Source: Rhizobium sp. ASV8 (lineage in GTDB: Bacteria; Pseudomonadota; Alphaproteobacteria; Rhizobiales; Rhizobiaceae). Taken from it: a DNA stretch of 64,000 bases. The notes below the pieces were generated by a model. The model ran no database searches. It saw only the letters and a list, made by a program, of their open reading frames with translations, and was not told the DNA's origin. The stretch spans positions 103,183 to 167,182 of the forward strand of contig NZ_JAELUG010000002.1 of NCBI RefSeq assembly GCF_016429255.1, in the 5' to 3' direction. Below are positions 44,405 through 52,779 of this stretch, piece after piece. How positions within the stretch are numbered: the stretch's first letter is position 1; each line of letters opens with the position of its first letter. The translations under genes and the position numbers were made by a program.

Positions 44405-46483
44405 TTAGAAGGTCCCCTTCACGCCGACGCCGAACATGCGAGGCGTCGTCATGCTTGCCTCGATGCCGCCGATGCCGCGGTTCTGCTGCATGTAGGTCGG
44501 GGAGCGTTCGTCGAAAATATTCTTGACGTAGGCATAGACCTCGAACTCCTTGCGAAGCTGATAGCTCGCCCGCACATCCGCGATGGTATAGGGCTTGACG
44601 CTGTAGGCGGCGGTGTTGGCAGTGTCCGAATAATAGCCGTCAAGATGCCGCAGCTGGCCGGAAATGTTGAATTTTTCGGTCACATCCCAGCTTGCGCCGA
44701 GGGTGAACATATAGCCCGGCGACTTGGCGAATTCATTGCCTTCATAGCTGACATTGCTGGAGATACGGTCGATTTCCGTGCGCAATATGCCGGCGCTCGC
44801 CCGGAGCATAAGATTGTCCAACACCTGATAGTCAGCTCCGACTTCCAGGCCATAGGCGTGCGCAGCCTCCGCGTTGATGGTGTAGGACTGCGATATTCCC
44901 GACGCGATGACGACTGGGATATTGTACTGCGCATTCTTCATGTCCATGTAGAACACGTTGGATGTCAGGGTTAGCTTGTCGTCGAGCAGGTTGGCGCGCG
45001 TGAAAAGCTCGTAATTCCAGATGTTCTCGTCTTCGAACTTCATCCACTTCTTCGCGGCGATATTGAGCGAAACGCCGCCGGGATTATATCCACGGCTGAC
45101 CAATGCTCCGACGGTCCAGTCATCCGTCAATGCATAGGCAAGTGACACCTTCGGAAGAACTGCATTGAAGGTTTGATCATAGGAAACGGGCGTCGGCGCA
45201 TAAACGGACGTGCCATATCTTTCGATGACATCGCGCTCATATCGCAGGCCACCGGTCAATGTCCATTTATCGGTCATCCGGTATGCCAGCTCGCTATATA
45301 TTCCCAGATTCTGCTTGCGATCGTCGAATTTCGATGTGCCGCTGAGGTAGAGAATCTCGTCGGCATGATTGTTGGCATAGTAAATGCCGACGACGCCGCT
45401 CAAGGTATCGTCCTTGTCGCCGAATGTAGCGCGGATCTCTTCGGACACATTTTTCTGATCGATATTCGCGTCGCCATTGTTGACGAGCCCGGTCGTCCGA
45501 TCGGCGATCGATGCCGAGAACTGCGTCTGATTGTATAGCTTTACGCCGTTGTCGAGCTCATAGCTGAGATCGAAAATCGCGGTGTTCGTCCGCTGCTTCC
45601 AGGACGGCATCGTGTTGGTGACATGCTGCAGCTCGTCAAACGGCTTTGAAGCCGCTTCCTGGCTTGGCCGGTTCGACGCGTTGAACGAATAGGTCAGTTT
45701 CGCGGTCAGACCGGGGATTTCAGGCGGTTCCCACAGAAGCTTCACGCGACCATTGAACTCCCGGAAATTCTGGTCCGTGCCCTTGTGGTAAAATCCCTTG
45801 TTGATGTAGTCGATGAATGTGTCGCGTCCGGAATAGTCGAGGGCGACGCGGGCGGCCAGTTGATCTTCAGCCAGAGGCCCGGAAACGGCAACCGATGCAC
45901 GCCTCGTCTTATAGCTGCCGATCTCGGCCTGATAGGCGCCCTCGGGGGTGAAGGTCGGGTCCTTGGTATTGACGATGATTGCACCGGCAATCGCGTTGGC
46001 GCCCTGCGAGGTCGTTTGCGGCCCGCGGAAAACCTCGATGCTGTCGACATCCCATATGGACGTCGCGCCGTAGATGAATTCGTTATATCCCAGATAGTGC
46101 CCATCGACATTGATGGTGGCGCGGGGCACCGTTCCGGCAAAGAAGGCCGTGGCGCCGGTGTTCGGCCCCTGCGTGTCCTGGCCGCGAATGATCGGTGCGC
46201 TGACCGTGTCGGAAAACACCACGTTCGGAACATCGGCAATCGTTTCCGATACCGTCGCGTCGCCGGTCTTTTCCTTGTCGATTTCGCGGCTGGTCTTGAT
46301 CGATACTGAAGACGCCGTGCTCTTCAGATCGCGTGAAACCTTCTCACCGGTAACGACGATAGGTTTGAGAACGGTGGCGTCGCCTGCCTCTTGCGCATCC
46401 TGAGAAAAGGCGCGGGATGAGAGCAAAACTGAAACGGCTAGCAGGCTTACTCCACCGATCAGACGACGATTTCCAAAAGACAT
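44405..46483 (-). CDS. TonB-dependent outer-membrane receptor
   Basis: This 692-residue receptor has a signal peptide (cleavage near AFS-QDA), a TonB-box-like LKPIVVTG near residue 40, a plug domain (IKTSREIDKEKTGDATVSETIADVPNV, RGQDTQGP) and a beta-barrel ending in GVGVKGTF with C-terminal Phe. It takes up a substrate too large or rare for porins using TonB energy, usually an iron chelate, but vitamins, sugars and sulfur esters are also known. It is divergent from the IclR gene and shares a palindrome with the importer promoter at 48974. A terminator follows. Confidence 0.92.
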   Translation of the reverse strand: MSFGNRRLIGGVSLLAVSVLLSSRAFSQDAQEAGDATVLKPIVVTGEKVSRDLKSTASSVSIKTSREIDKEKTGDATVSETIADVPNVVFSDTVSAPIIRGQDTQGPNTGATAFFAGTVPRATINVDGHYLGYNEFIYGATSIWDVDSIEVFRGPQTTSQGANAIAGAIIVNTKDPTFTPEGAYQAEIGSYKTRRASVAVSGPLAEDQLAARVALDYSGRDTFIDYINKGFYHKGTDQNFREFNGRVKLLWEPPEIPGLTAKLTYSFNASNRPSQEAASKPFDELQHVTNTMPSWKQRTNTAIFDLSYELDNGVKLYNQTQFSASIADRTTGLVNNGDANIDQKNVSEEIRATFGDKDDTLSGVVGIYYANNHADEILYLSGTSKFDDRKQNLGIYSELAYRMTDKWTLTGGLRYERDVIERYGTSVYAPTPVSYDQTFNAVLPKVSLAYALTDDWTVGALVSRGYNPGGVSLNIAAKKWMKFEDENIWNYELFTRANLLDDKLTLTSNVFYMDMKNAQYNIPVVIASGISQSYTINAEAAHAYGLEVGADYQVLDNLMLRASAGILRTEIDRISSNVSYEGNEFAKSPGYMFTLGASWDVTEKFNISGQLRHLDGYYSDTANTAAYSVKPYTIADVRASYQLRKEFEVYAYVKNIFDERSPTYMQQNRGIGGIEASMTTPRMFGVGVKGTF

Positions 46484-46553
46484 TTTCCGATAACCTAAAA
46501 CTGGAGTTTAATAGTCATGTTCCAATAGCGGCAAGTTTTATGTTCCGCAATAG

Positions 46554-46565
46554 GGAATGCATTCT
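46554..46565. promoter_or_regulatory. Candidate IclR operator between TonB receptor and iclR
   Basis: GGAATGCATTCT contains the perfect palindrome GAATGCATTC (46555-46564). It matches GGAACGCGTTCT at 48978-48989 in 10 of 12 positions. It is 71 nt before the receptor start on the other strand. Confidence 0.55.
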
Positions 46566-46746
46566 GATATGCGGCACACCAACCGAGATGAGAGAATGTT
46601 GCCGTTTCGCCACAACCGACGCGATGCCGGTCCGTTGAAGGCGATGCCGCGAAGATTGCAGTGATCAGCCAAATCGCGGCAGTGACTTGATATAGCGGAA
46701 GAAATAGGCTCCGGTGCGCTTCGCATGAACGGGAATGGAGGATCTG

Positions 46747-47535
46747 ATGCAGATCGACGAGGATAGAGATACGGGCGAAGGCGAGAACGAAAAGCGCTCC
46801 GGCATTATCCAATCCGTCTCGATTGCCACACGCTTCCTGAACGTCCTTGCCTCCTCGGAAAGTCAACTTGCGCTGGGCGAGCTGGCACGCCGGGCGCAAA
46901 CGGGCCGCTCGACCGCTCACCGATACCTGCAAAGCCTGGTGCGCGAAGGCCTCGTCATTCAAGACCAGATGACGGGTGCCTACGATCTCGGTCCGTCCAT
47001 CCTCAGTCTTGGAATAAGCGCACTCAGGCGCATCAGCCCGGTTGAGGTCGCCGCCCGACACATGAAAGCCCTGGCTTCGCAAATCAGTGCAAGCTGCGGC
47101 GTCGCCATCTGGACCGATCGCGGTCCCACAATCGTCCAGTGGTTTCGCAGTTCGAGTTTTTCGATCAGCACCGTGTCGTTGGGCGACGTCTTGCCCCTCG
47201 ACAATACGGCTTGCGGCCTTGTCTTCCAGGCCTACCTTCCCAAAAGCCAGATCGAGGCCGTTAGGGCGCTCCAACCGGCCTCCTTTCGCGGCTGTCCTCC
47301 GGATGACGCAGTCTTGAAGGCCATCGTCGAGAACAAGGGTGCCGAACTGAACGAGCACATTTTTTCGGCGCTAACCGGCAAGGCCTTTCCGGTGTTCAAT
47401 GCTCATGGAGATATCGCCTGCGTTGTTACGACGGTTTCTTTTGTGAAGACCGCCGAATCCGAACGGCATTGGGACAAACTAGACTCAGCCGCTCAACTGG
47501 CGACCGAGGAGTCGGGCAGCAAGACGAGAACCTGA
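46747..47535 (+). CDS. IclR-family transcriptional regulator
   Basis: The 262-residue protein starts at ATG 46747, which has GGAGG 5 nt upstream; ATG 46735 is possible and would place that site inside the gene. The HTH_IclR domain (SVSIATRFLNVLASSESQLALGELARRAQTGRSTAHRYLQSLVREGLV) is followed by the IclR effector domain (SCGVAIWTDRGPTIVQWF...DNTACGLVFQAYLP). It is divergent from the receptor gene and ends 6 nt from the convergent monooxygenase gene, so it is likely the regulator of the whole uptake and oxidation module. Confidence 0.9.
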   Translation: MQIDEDRDTGEGENEKRSGIIQSVSIATRFLNVLASSESQLALGELARRAQTGRSTAHRYLQSLVREGLVIQDQMTGAYDLGPSILSLGISALRRISPVEVAARHMKALASQISASCGVAIWTDRGPTIVQWFRSSSFSISTVSLGDVLPLDNTACGLVFQAYLPKSQIEAVRALQPASFRGCPPDDAVLKAIVENKGAELNEHIFSALTGKAFPVFNAHGDIACVVTTVSFVKTAESERHWDKLDSAAQLATEESGSKTRT

Positions 47536-47541
47536 TCTCAC

Positions 47542-48843
47542 TCAGGTTACCGCGTCGGCCTGGGCCGGGATGCCGAGATGGCCGCGCAGGGTCGATGTTT
47601 CATAGTCGTGCCGGAAGAGACCTTTCGCAGCAAGCCCTGGAACGAGTTCGTCGAGAAATAGCGACAGGGACTGCGACGAACCGCCGGGGATCGCGATAAA
47701 GCCATCGATGGCGCCGTCTGAAAACCACTCCACGATCTCGTTCATCACGTCCGAAACGGTGCCGACGGAGACCCAATGGGCGGAGCCGACAACTTCCGGC
47801 CGGCGGAGCAATTGTTCCACGGTCGGAGTGGTCGTCTCTATGTAGCGGCGAAGCAGCTCCGCATGGGTCTTGCTGCGAACAGGCCCCAGCGACGATCCCA
47901 CCACGTCAAGCGTCACACGGTCTGACATCGCCATGTGCGAAATGTCCACGCCGAGAACCGCCTTGGCGGCCTCAAAGCGCATCTGCTGACTGAGATGCGC
48001 ATGCGCCCTTTCATGCATGGCGAATGCTTCCTCGCGGGTTTCTGCGAGAAACATGTAGATGCCGGGAAGAATGCGCACGTCGTCGGCGCGGCGGCCTTGC
48101 ACCTGCGCACGCCTTCTAAGGTCGGCGCGGAGATCGATCGCCACCTGTTTATCGGGCGTCGCCGCAAAGGTCGCGTCGGCTATAGAGGCGGCGAAATCCT
48201 TGCCGATCTCGGAAGCGCCAGCCTGAAACAGAACCGGCGAGCCTTCCGCATGCTCCGGCACGTTCAACGGCCCCTTGACCTTGAAGAACTCACCATGATG
48301 ATCGACCGGAACGAAAGCTCCTTCTCTCCTGGCGCCGATCGCGGGAGCGCTGCGCCACAGCTTGTGCACAACGTCGAGAAACTCGGCGGCCTTTCGATAA
48401 CGCTCTTCCGGCGATGGCATGGCGTCAAAACCGAAATTCTCGGCTCCCTCGATCGAGGTGACGACATTCCAGCCGGCCCGCCCTCGGCTGATCCAGTTCA
48501 GCGACTGCATCTGACGCGCAATGATGTAGGGCGGATTGAACGTCGTGGATGCGGTGGTCACCAGGCCGATCTTTTGCGTCGCCTGGGCCACTGCCGCCAT
48601 CAGCAAGGTCGGATCGACGCCGACGCCTTGCCTCTTGCGCACCGTCCGGGCATGGGCGTCGGTGAGATAATCGGGTTTGAAGACGAGATCGAGCTTCGCA
48701 TCCTCGGCAGCCTTGGCCAGCAGGATCGCCAGTTCGATAGGATCGTCGAGGTCGAAACGGCCTCGGTTGCCACTCTCTTCAGCTTGTCCCTTGAGCCATG
48801 TCGGCGCGAGGCAGAGACCTATTCGAAGATGTGCGTTACCCAT
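47542..48843 (-). CDS. LLM-class flavin monooxygenase (NtaA/SnaA/DszA family)
   Basis: The 433-residue protein starts at ATG 48843 (GGAG upstream); the frame runs on but without a ribosome site. It has MGNAHLRIGLCLAPTW, LDLVFKPDYLTDAHART, RGRAGWNVVTSIEGAENFGFDAMPSPEERY and SPVLFQAGASEIGKDFAA, which are signature blocks of the NtaA/SnaA/DszA monooxygenases. These use reduced FMN and oxygen to oxidise chelators (nitrilotriacetate, EDTA), sulfonated or thio compounds. No flavin reductase gene is adjacent. It is divergent from the FecB-type binding protein gene, so its substrate is probably the imported compound. Confidence 0.9.
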   Translation of the reverse strand: MGNAHLRIGLCLAPTWLKGQAEESGNRGRFDLDDPIELAILLAKAAEDAKLDLVFKPDYLTDAHARTVRKRQGVGVDPTLLMAAVAQATQKIGLVTTASTTFNPPYIIARQMQSLNWISRGRAGWNVVTSIEGAENFGFDAMPSPEERYRKAAEFLDVVHKLWRSAPAIGARREGAFVPVDHHGEFFKVKGPLNVPEHAEGSPVLFQAGASEIGKDFAASIADATFAATPDKQVAIDLRADLRRRAQVQGRRADDVRILPGIYMFLAETREEAFAMHERAHAHLSQQMRFEAAKAVLGVDISHMAMSDRVTLDVVGSSLGPVRSKTHAELLRRYIETTTPTVEQLLRRPEVVGSAHWVSVGTVSDVMNEIVEWFSDGAIDGFIAIPGGSSQSLSLFLDELVPGLAAKGLFRHDYETSTLRGHLGIPAQADAVT

Positions 48844-48973
48844 GGCAGAGGCTCCATTTTCATCGAGCCGATGGATGCGTTGATCGCACCGGGACGCTGC
48901 TCCGGCTTGGTCGGTAAACGCTGGCGCCTCGTGGCTCGGGTGACAGACTGATTTCTTTGCCGGCTGTATTGCA

Positions 48974-48993
48974 TTGCGGAACGCGTTCTGCAA
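48974..48993. promoter_or_regulatory. Candidate IclR operator between monooxygenase and importer genes
   Basis: TTGCGGAACGCGTTCTGCAA is a 20-bp palindrome with one mismatched pair. The core GGAACGCGTTCT matches the element at 46554-46565 between the receptor and iclR genes in 10 of 12 positions. It is about 96-131 nt from each divergent start codon. Confidence 0.6.
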
Positions 48994-49088
48994 TATGGCG
49001 ACCAAACATTTATGAGTTCTATACTCATATTTTAATTTTGCCAGCATTAGACGCCGAGCCATCCATCGGCCCCAATAAGGAAGCCCTC

Positions 49089-50054
49089 ATGTCAAAAGGA
49101 GTCCTCAACTCAGCCATCGCCTTGGCCTGCCTTCTGTTGTGGCAGGTCGCATTCGCGACAAGCGCTGCGGGCGCGGAGGGATGGCCGAGAACGATCGCAC
49201 ATATGGCTGGCACAACGTCGCTTGCGGCGAAACCGACACAGATCGTTTCGACATCGCCGAGCCTGACCGGCATATTGCTGGCCATCGACGCCCCGCTTGT
49301 CGCAAGCGCGGCAACGACGCGCAGCTCCATTACCGACGACAGCGGCTTTTTCTCCCAATGGGCCGACGTGGCACAGGAGCGCAAGGTCGAAGTGCTCTAC
49401 TCCAACCTCTCCTTCGATATCGAGGCGATCATTGGTTCGGCTCCCGATCTGGTCATCGGCTCATCGACTGGCGCAGACAGCATCCTGCAGTATGCACCGC
49501 AACTTACCGCGCAGAATCTGCCTGTCGTTATCGTCGACTATTCCAACCGCAGCTGGCAGGAGGTTGCAAGGGAACTCGGAAAAGCGACAGGCCTCGAAGA
49601 CAAGGCGGAGGCCGCGATCAAGAGCTTCGATCAATACGTCGCCAAGGTCGCAGGGACGATCCCCCCGCAGAAAGGCACGGCAACGATCATCGGTTACAAT
49701 CTCGCCGGCAGCTATTCGATCAGCAAGCCGCAAAGCGCCCAAGGCCAGCTTCTGACCTCGCTCGGCATCACGGTCATCGGGCTGCCGGAAAGCATGCGCA
49801 GCAAAGTGCTGAGATCGAGCGACTTCGACTTTATTTCGCATGAAAACCTCTCTGCTGCGGCCACGGCGGACACGCTCTATCTGCTGAATGCAACCGAGAA
49901 TGAGGTGAGGACATTCATGCGCGATCCCTCTCTCGCGAACTTGCCGGCCGTCAAGGCAAAACGGGTCTTCGCACTCGGCAAATCGTCCTTCCGCATCGAC
50001 TATTATTCCGGGCGGGAGATGATCGACCTCGTTGCCACGCAGCTAAAGCAGTAG
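49089..50054 (+). CDS. Siderophore-type ABC transporter substrate-binding protein (FecB/FepB)
   Basis: The 321-residue protein starts at ATG 49089, which has AAGGA upstream; a longer frame from 48957 is rejected. A signal peptide (cleavage near AGA-EGW) precedes KPTQIVSTSPSLTGILLAIDAPLVASAA, the usual opening of the periplasmic_binding_2 class. ADVAQERKVEVLYSNLSFDIEAIIGSAPDLVIGSSTG follows. It probably delivers an iron chelate or similar ligand to the two permeases downstream. Confidence 0.88.
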   Translation: MSKGVLNSAIALACLLLWQVAFATSAAGAEGWPRTIAHMAGTTSLAAKPTQIVSTSPSLTGILLAIDAPLVASAATTRSSITDDSGFFSQWADVAQERKVEVLYSNLSFDIEAIIGSAPDLVIGSSTGADSILQYAPQLTAQNLPVVIVDYSNRSWQEVARELGKATGLEDKAEAAIKSFDQYVAKVAGTIPPQKGTATIIGYNLAGSYSISKPQSAQGQLLTSLGITVIGLPESMRSKVLRSSDFDFISHENLSAAATADTLYLLNATENEVRTFMRDPSLANLPAVKAKRVFALGKSSFRIDYYSGREMIDLVATQLKQ

Positions 50055-50064
50055 TGTCTGCATC

Positions 50065-51111
50065 GTGACGCAGAACGGCTATTTTCGAGCGGGCGCCCCA
50101 GTGGTCCGAGTACATCGGCATCGATTGGCGTTGGCGGCCACTTGCCTGGCGCTGGTGGCTCTTGCACTTCTAAGCATCGTGATCGGCTCGCGCAGCATCG
50201 CCTTGACTACGGTCATATCGGCAGTCTTTCAGTTTACTCCCCTCGACGACGAGCATCTTGTGATGTGGAGCCTGCGCATTCCAAGGACCATAGTCGGCGT
50301 CCTTGCAGGCTTTGCGCTCGGAACCGCGGGTGCCGTCACCCAATCCGTGACACGAAACATACTTGCGGAACCGGGATTGCTTGGGGTCAATGCCGGTGCA
50401 GCACTCCTCGTCATCGCCGGCATCGTTATTCTGGGTATCGATCGGATCGATCAATATGTGTGGCTCGGCTTTGCCGGTGCGGCGTTCGGCGGCGTGGCGG
50501 TTCTGGCCCTTGGCGGATGGCAGCAGGGCGCATTCGACCCGACCAGGCTCTTGCTGGCTGGCGCAGGCCTGTCAGCCGCCCTGGGTTCGATGACCGGCGT
50601 CATCATCATCAACGCTCCGCTCGCGGCTCTGGATAATTTCCGCAATTGGGCTGCGGGCTCGCTCGAAGGGCGCGACTTTCATGTCGCGTTCGTGCTCGCC
50701 GGCGCGGTCGCGGTCGGATTTCTGCTGGCCATGTCCATCTCCTCCCGACTGAACGTCATCGCCCTGGGCCATGATGTCAGCCGGTCGCTCGGCGCGAAAA
50801 CATCGACCACCACGTGCTGGGCCGGCGTGGTGGTGAGCATCCTCGCAGGTGCCTCGACCGCGGCGATCGGTCCGATCGTCTTTCTGGGGCTTGCGGCTCC
50901 GCATCTGGCTCGCCTGTTTTTTGGTTCCGATCATCGCTGGCTCTTGCCGGCATCGGGCCTTTTCGGCTCGTGTATCTTGCTTGCCGCTGATGTGATCGGG
51001 CGGATCGTCGCCCCACCTCGCGAGGTGCCCGCGGGCATAATCGTCCTCCTTCTCGGAGGCGTGCTCTTTGTGCTGATGGTTCGGCGGCTTGCGCTGAGAC
51101 GGTCGCTCTGA
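50065..51111 (+). CDS. FecCD-family iron-chelate ABC permease
   Basis: This 348-residue permease has about nine or ten membrane segments and starts at GTG 50065. It carries WSLRIPRTIVGVLAGFALGTAGAVTQSVTRNILAEPGLLGVNAGA and GPIVFLGLAAPHLARLFFGSDHRWLLPASGLFGSCILLAADVIGR, typical of FecCD proteins. It follows the binding protein after 10 nt. Its stop overlaps the next start (TGATG), so the two permeases are coupled. Confidence 0.93.
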   Translation: MTQNGYFRAGAPVVRVHRHRLALAATCLALVALALLSIVIGSRSIALTTVISAVFQFTPLDDEHLVMWSLRIPRTIVGVLAGFALGTAGAVTQSVTRNILAEPGLLGVNAGAALLVIAGIVILGIDRIDQYVWLGFAGAAFGGVAVLALGGWQQGAFDPTRLLLAGAGLSAALGSMTGVIIINAPLAALDNFRNWAAGSLEGRDFHVAFVLAGAVAVGFLLAMSISSRLNVIALGHDVSRSLGAKTSTTTCWAGVVVSILAGASTAAIGPIVFLGLAAPHLARLFFGSDHRWLLPASGLFGSCILLAADVIGRIVAPPREVPAGIIVLLLGGVLFVLMVRRLALRRSL

Positions 51112-52124
51112 TGACACAAGCGACATCGCGACACCGAGGTCGGCGCAGACTCACGATCCTCATTTATGCGGCCCTGCTGGGTACTGGATTGGTTTTTGCC
51201 GCATTGCTGCTTGCCACCGGCTCGATGAAATTCGGTTTCATCGAGATCGCAAGAGCCCTGGTTGGCTTCGAGGAAAATCACAGGCTGCTGCGTGTCGTCG
51301 TCGACATAAGATTGCCACGAGTGCTGACCGCCGCGCTGGTCGGCGCATCGCTGGGCGTGGCGGGCGCGATTTTCCAATCCGTCGCGCGAAACCCGCTCGG
51401 TTCGCCCGATATTCTCGGCTTCTCGACGGGCGCCGCAACGGGCGCCATTCTTCAGATCATCGTGCTGGGCGCAGGCGCGACGCAGATCGTCCTATCGGCC
51501 GTCGCAGCAGGTTTGATCACCGCATTCTTCGTATACGGAGCCTCAAGGCGCCGAGGATCGGCCGAAGGGCCGCGGCTGGTGCTTGTGGGTATCGGAACCG
51601 GAGCCATTCTCAGTGGCTTCAACACGCTGCTCCTGGTTGCCGGAGACCTGGATCGCGCCATGGCAGCGCAAGTCTGGCTATCGGGCTCGCTGATGGCGAG
51701 AAGCTGGGCGCATGTCGGCATGGCCGCCATTTCTCTCGGATTTGCTCTGCCCCTCGTTTTGATCTTCCTTCGTCCGCTGCGGCTGATCGAGATGGGGGAT
51801 GACCTGGCACGGCAGCTCGGCGTCAAGGTCGAGGCCACGCGGCTGACCGTGATGCTGGCCGGTGTCGTCCTGACCGCATCTGCCACTGCCGCGGCGGGTC
51901 CGATCGCGTTCCTGGCGTTGATTGCCCCTCATCTCGCACGCCGGATTGTTGGAGTGTCGCAGTTTCACATCGTTCCGGCCGGTCTCTTCGGCGCCGCTCT
52001 GCTGCTGGGGGCCGACCTTGCCTGCCAGACGGCCGCAAGGACGATCAACATCCCCATCGGTCTGGCAACAGGCATGATTGGCGGAATCTACCTGCTGTTC
52101 TTCATTCGCTCGCGGCAGCTTTGA
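51111..52124 (+). CDS. FecCD-family iron-chelate ABC permease (second)
   Basis: This 337-residue permease has RLPRVLTAALVGASLGVAGAIFQSVARNPLGSPDILGFSTGAATG and GPIAFLALIAPHLARRIVG. With the previous protein it would form the FepDG-type channel. No ATPase (FepC type) follows; the next gene is a convergent Lrp regulator. The ATPase must come from another locus, or has been lost. Confidence 0.93.
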   Translation: MTQATSRHRGRRRLTILIYAALLGTGLVFAALLLATGSMKFGFIEIARALVGFEENHRLLRVVVDIRLPRVLTAALVGASLGVAGAIFQSVARNPLGSPDILGFSTGAATGAILQIIVLGAGATQIVLSAVAAGLITAFFVYGASRRRGSAEGPRLVLVGIGTGAILSGFNTLLLVAGDLDRAMAAQVWLSGSLMARSWAHVGMAAISLGFALPLVLIFLRPLRLIEMGDDLARQLGVKVEATRLTVMLAGVVLTASATAAAGPIAFLALIAPHLARRIVGVSQFHIVPAGLFGAALLLGADLACQTAARTINIPIGLATGMIGGIYLLFFIRSRQL

Positions 52125-52151
52125 AGCGCAACATCGGGCGTCACATCGCGA

Positions 52152-52646
52152 CTATGACTTGACCTTGAGATGGTCGGTGGGCAACGCCGTTGTGTATTTG
52201 ATCTGGCTGAGTGCGAAGCTCGAACGGATATTGGCAACCCCCGGAATACGGGTCAAAAAATCGACCACCAAAGCCTGGAATTTCATAAGGTCTTCGACCA
52301 CCACCCGTAGCATGTAGTCTGCTTCACCTGTCATCAGGTAGCACTCGACGATTTCCGGTTTCGTCTTGATGGCCGAGTTGAACACGTCGAGCGATTCGCG
52401 GTCTTGCTGCTTCAGCGACACCTGTACGAACACGTTGACCGCCAAGCCGAGCGCTTGCGCATCGACAAGCGCCACCGATCCCTTGATGACGCCACTCTCC
52501 TTCAAATCGTTCACGCGCCGCCAGCAGGGCGAAGCCGAAAGACCCGTCGCCTCGGCCAGGTCGGAGATGCTCATTTCGGCATTCTGTTGCAACAGATCGA
52601 GAATTCGAATGGTGGCTGCGTCGAGGGATGGCTTCGATATAGGCAT
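52152..52646 (-). CDS. Lrp/AsnC-family regulator
   Basis: The 164-residue regulator starts at ATG 52646 (MPISKPSLDAATIRIL). The HTH (LDLLQQNAEMSISDLAEATGLSASPCWRRVNDLKESGVIKG) is followed by a RAM domain with VECYLMTGEADYMLRVVVEDL. It is divergent from the E1-type dehydrogenase gene, as MdeR is near MdeB in Pseudomonas, so it probably controls that gene in response to an amino acid. It is convergent with the permease genes. Confidence 0.9.
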   Translation of the reverse strand: MPISKPSLDAATIRILDLLQQNAEMSISDLAEATGLSASPCWRRVNDLKESGVIKGSVALVDAQALGLAVNVFVQVSLKQQDRESLDVFNSAIKTKPEIVECYLMTGEADYMLRVVVEDLMKFQALVVDFLTRIPGVANIRSSFALSQIKYTTALPTDHLKVKS

Positions 52647-52779
52647 GTTTGACCGAAAACTGACAATATTTAGAACGAAGATTTCGCATTTTCTCTGAAT
52701 CAGGTCAACTGAGACCAATTTAACCTCGAATTCAGGTGTAGCATTTCAAAAAAGTCGCACATGAGGGAGAGAGTCGACG

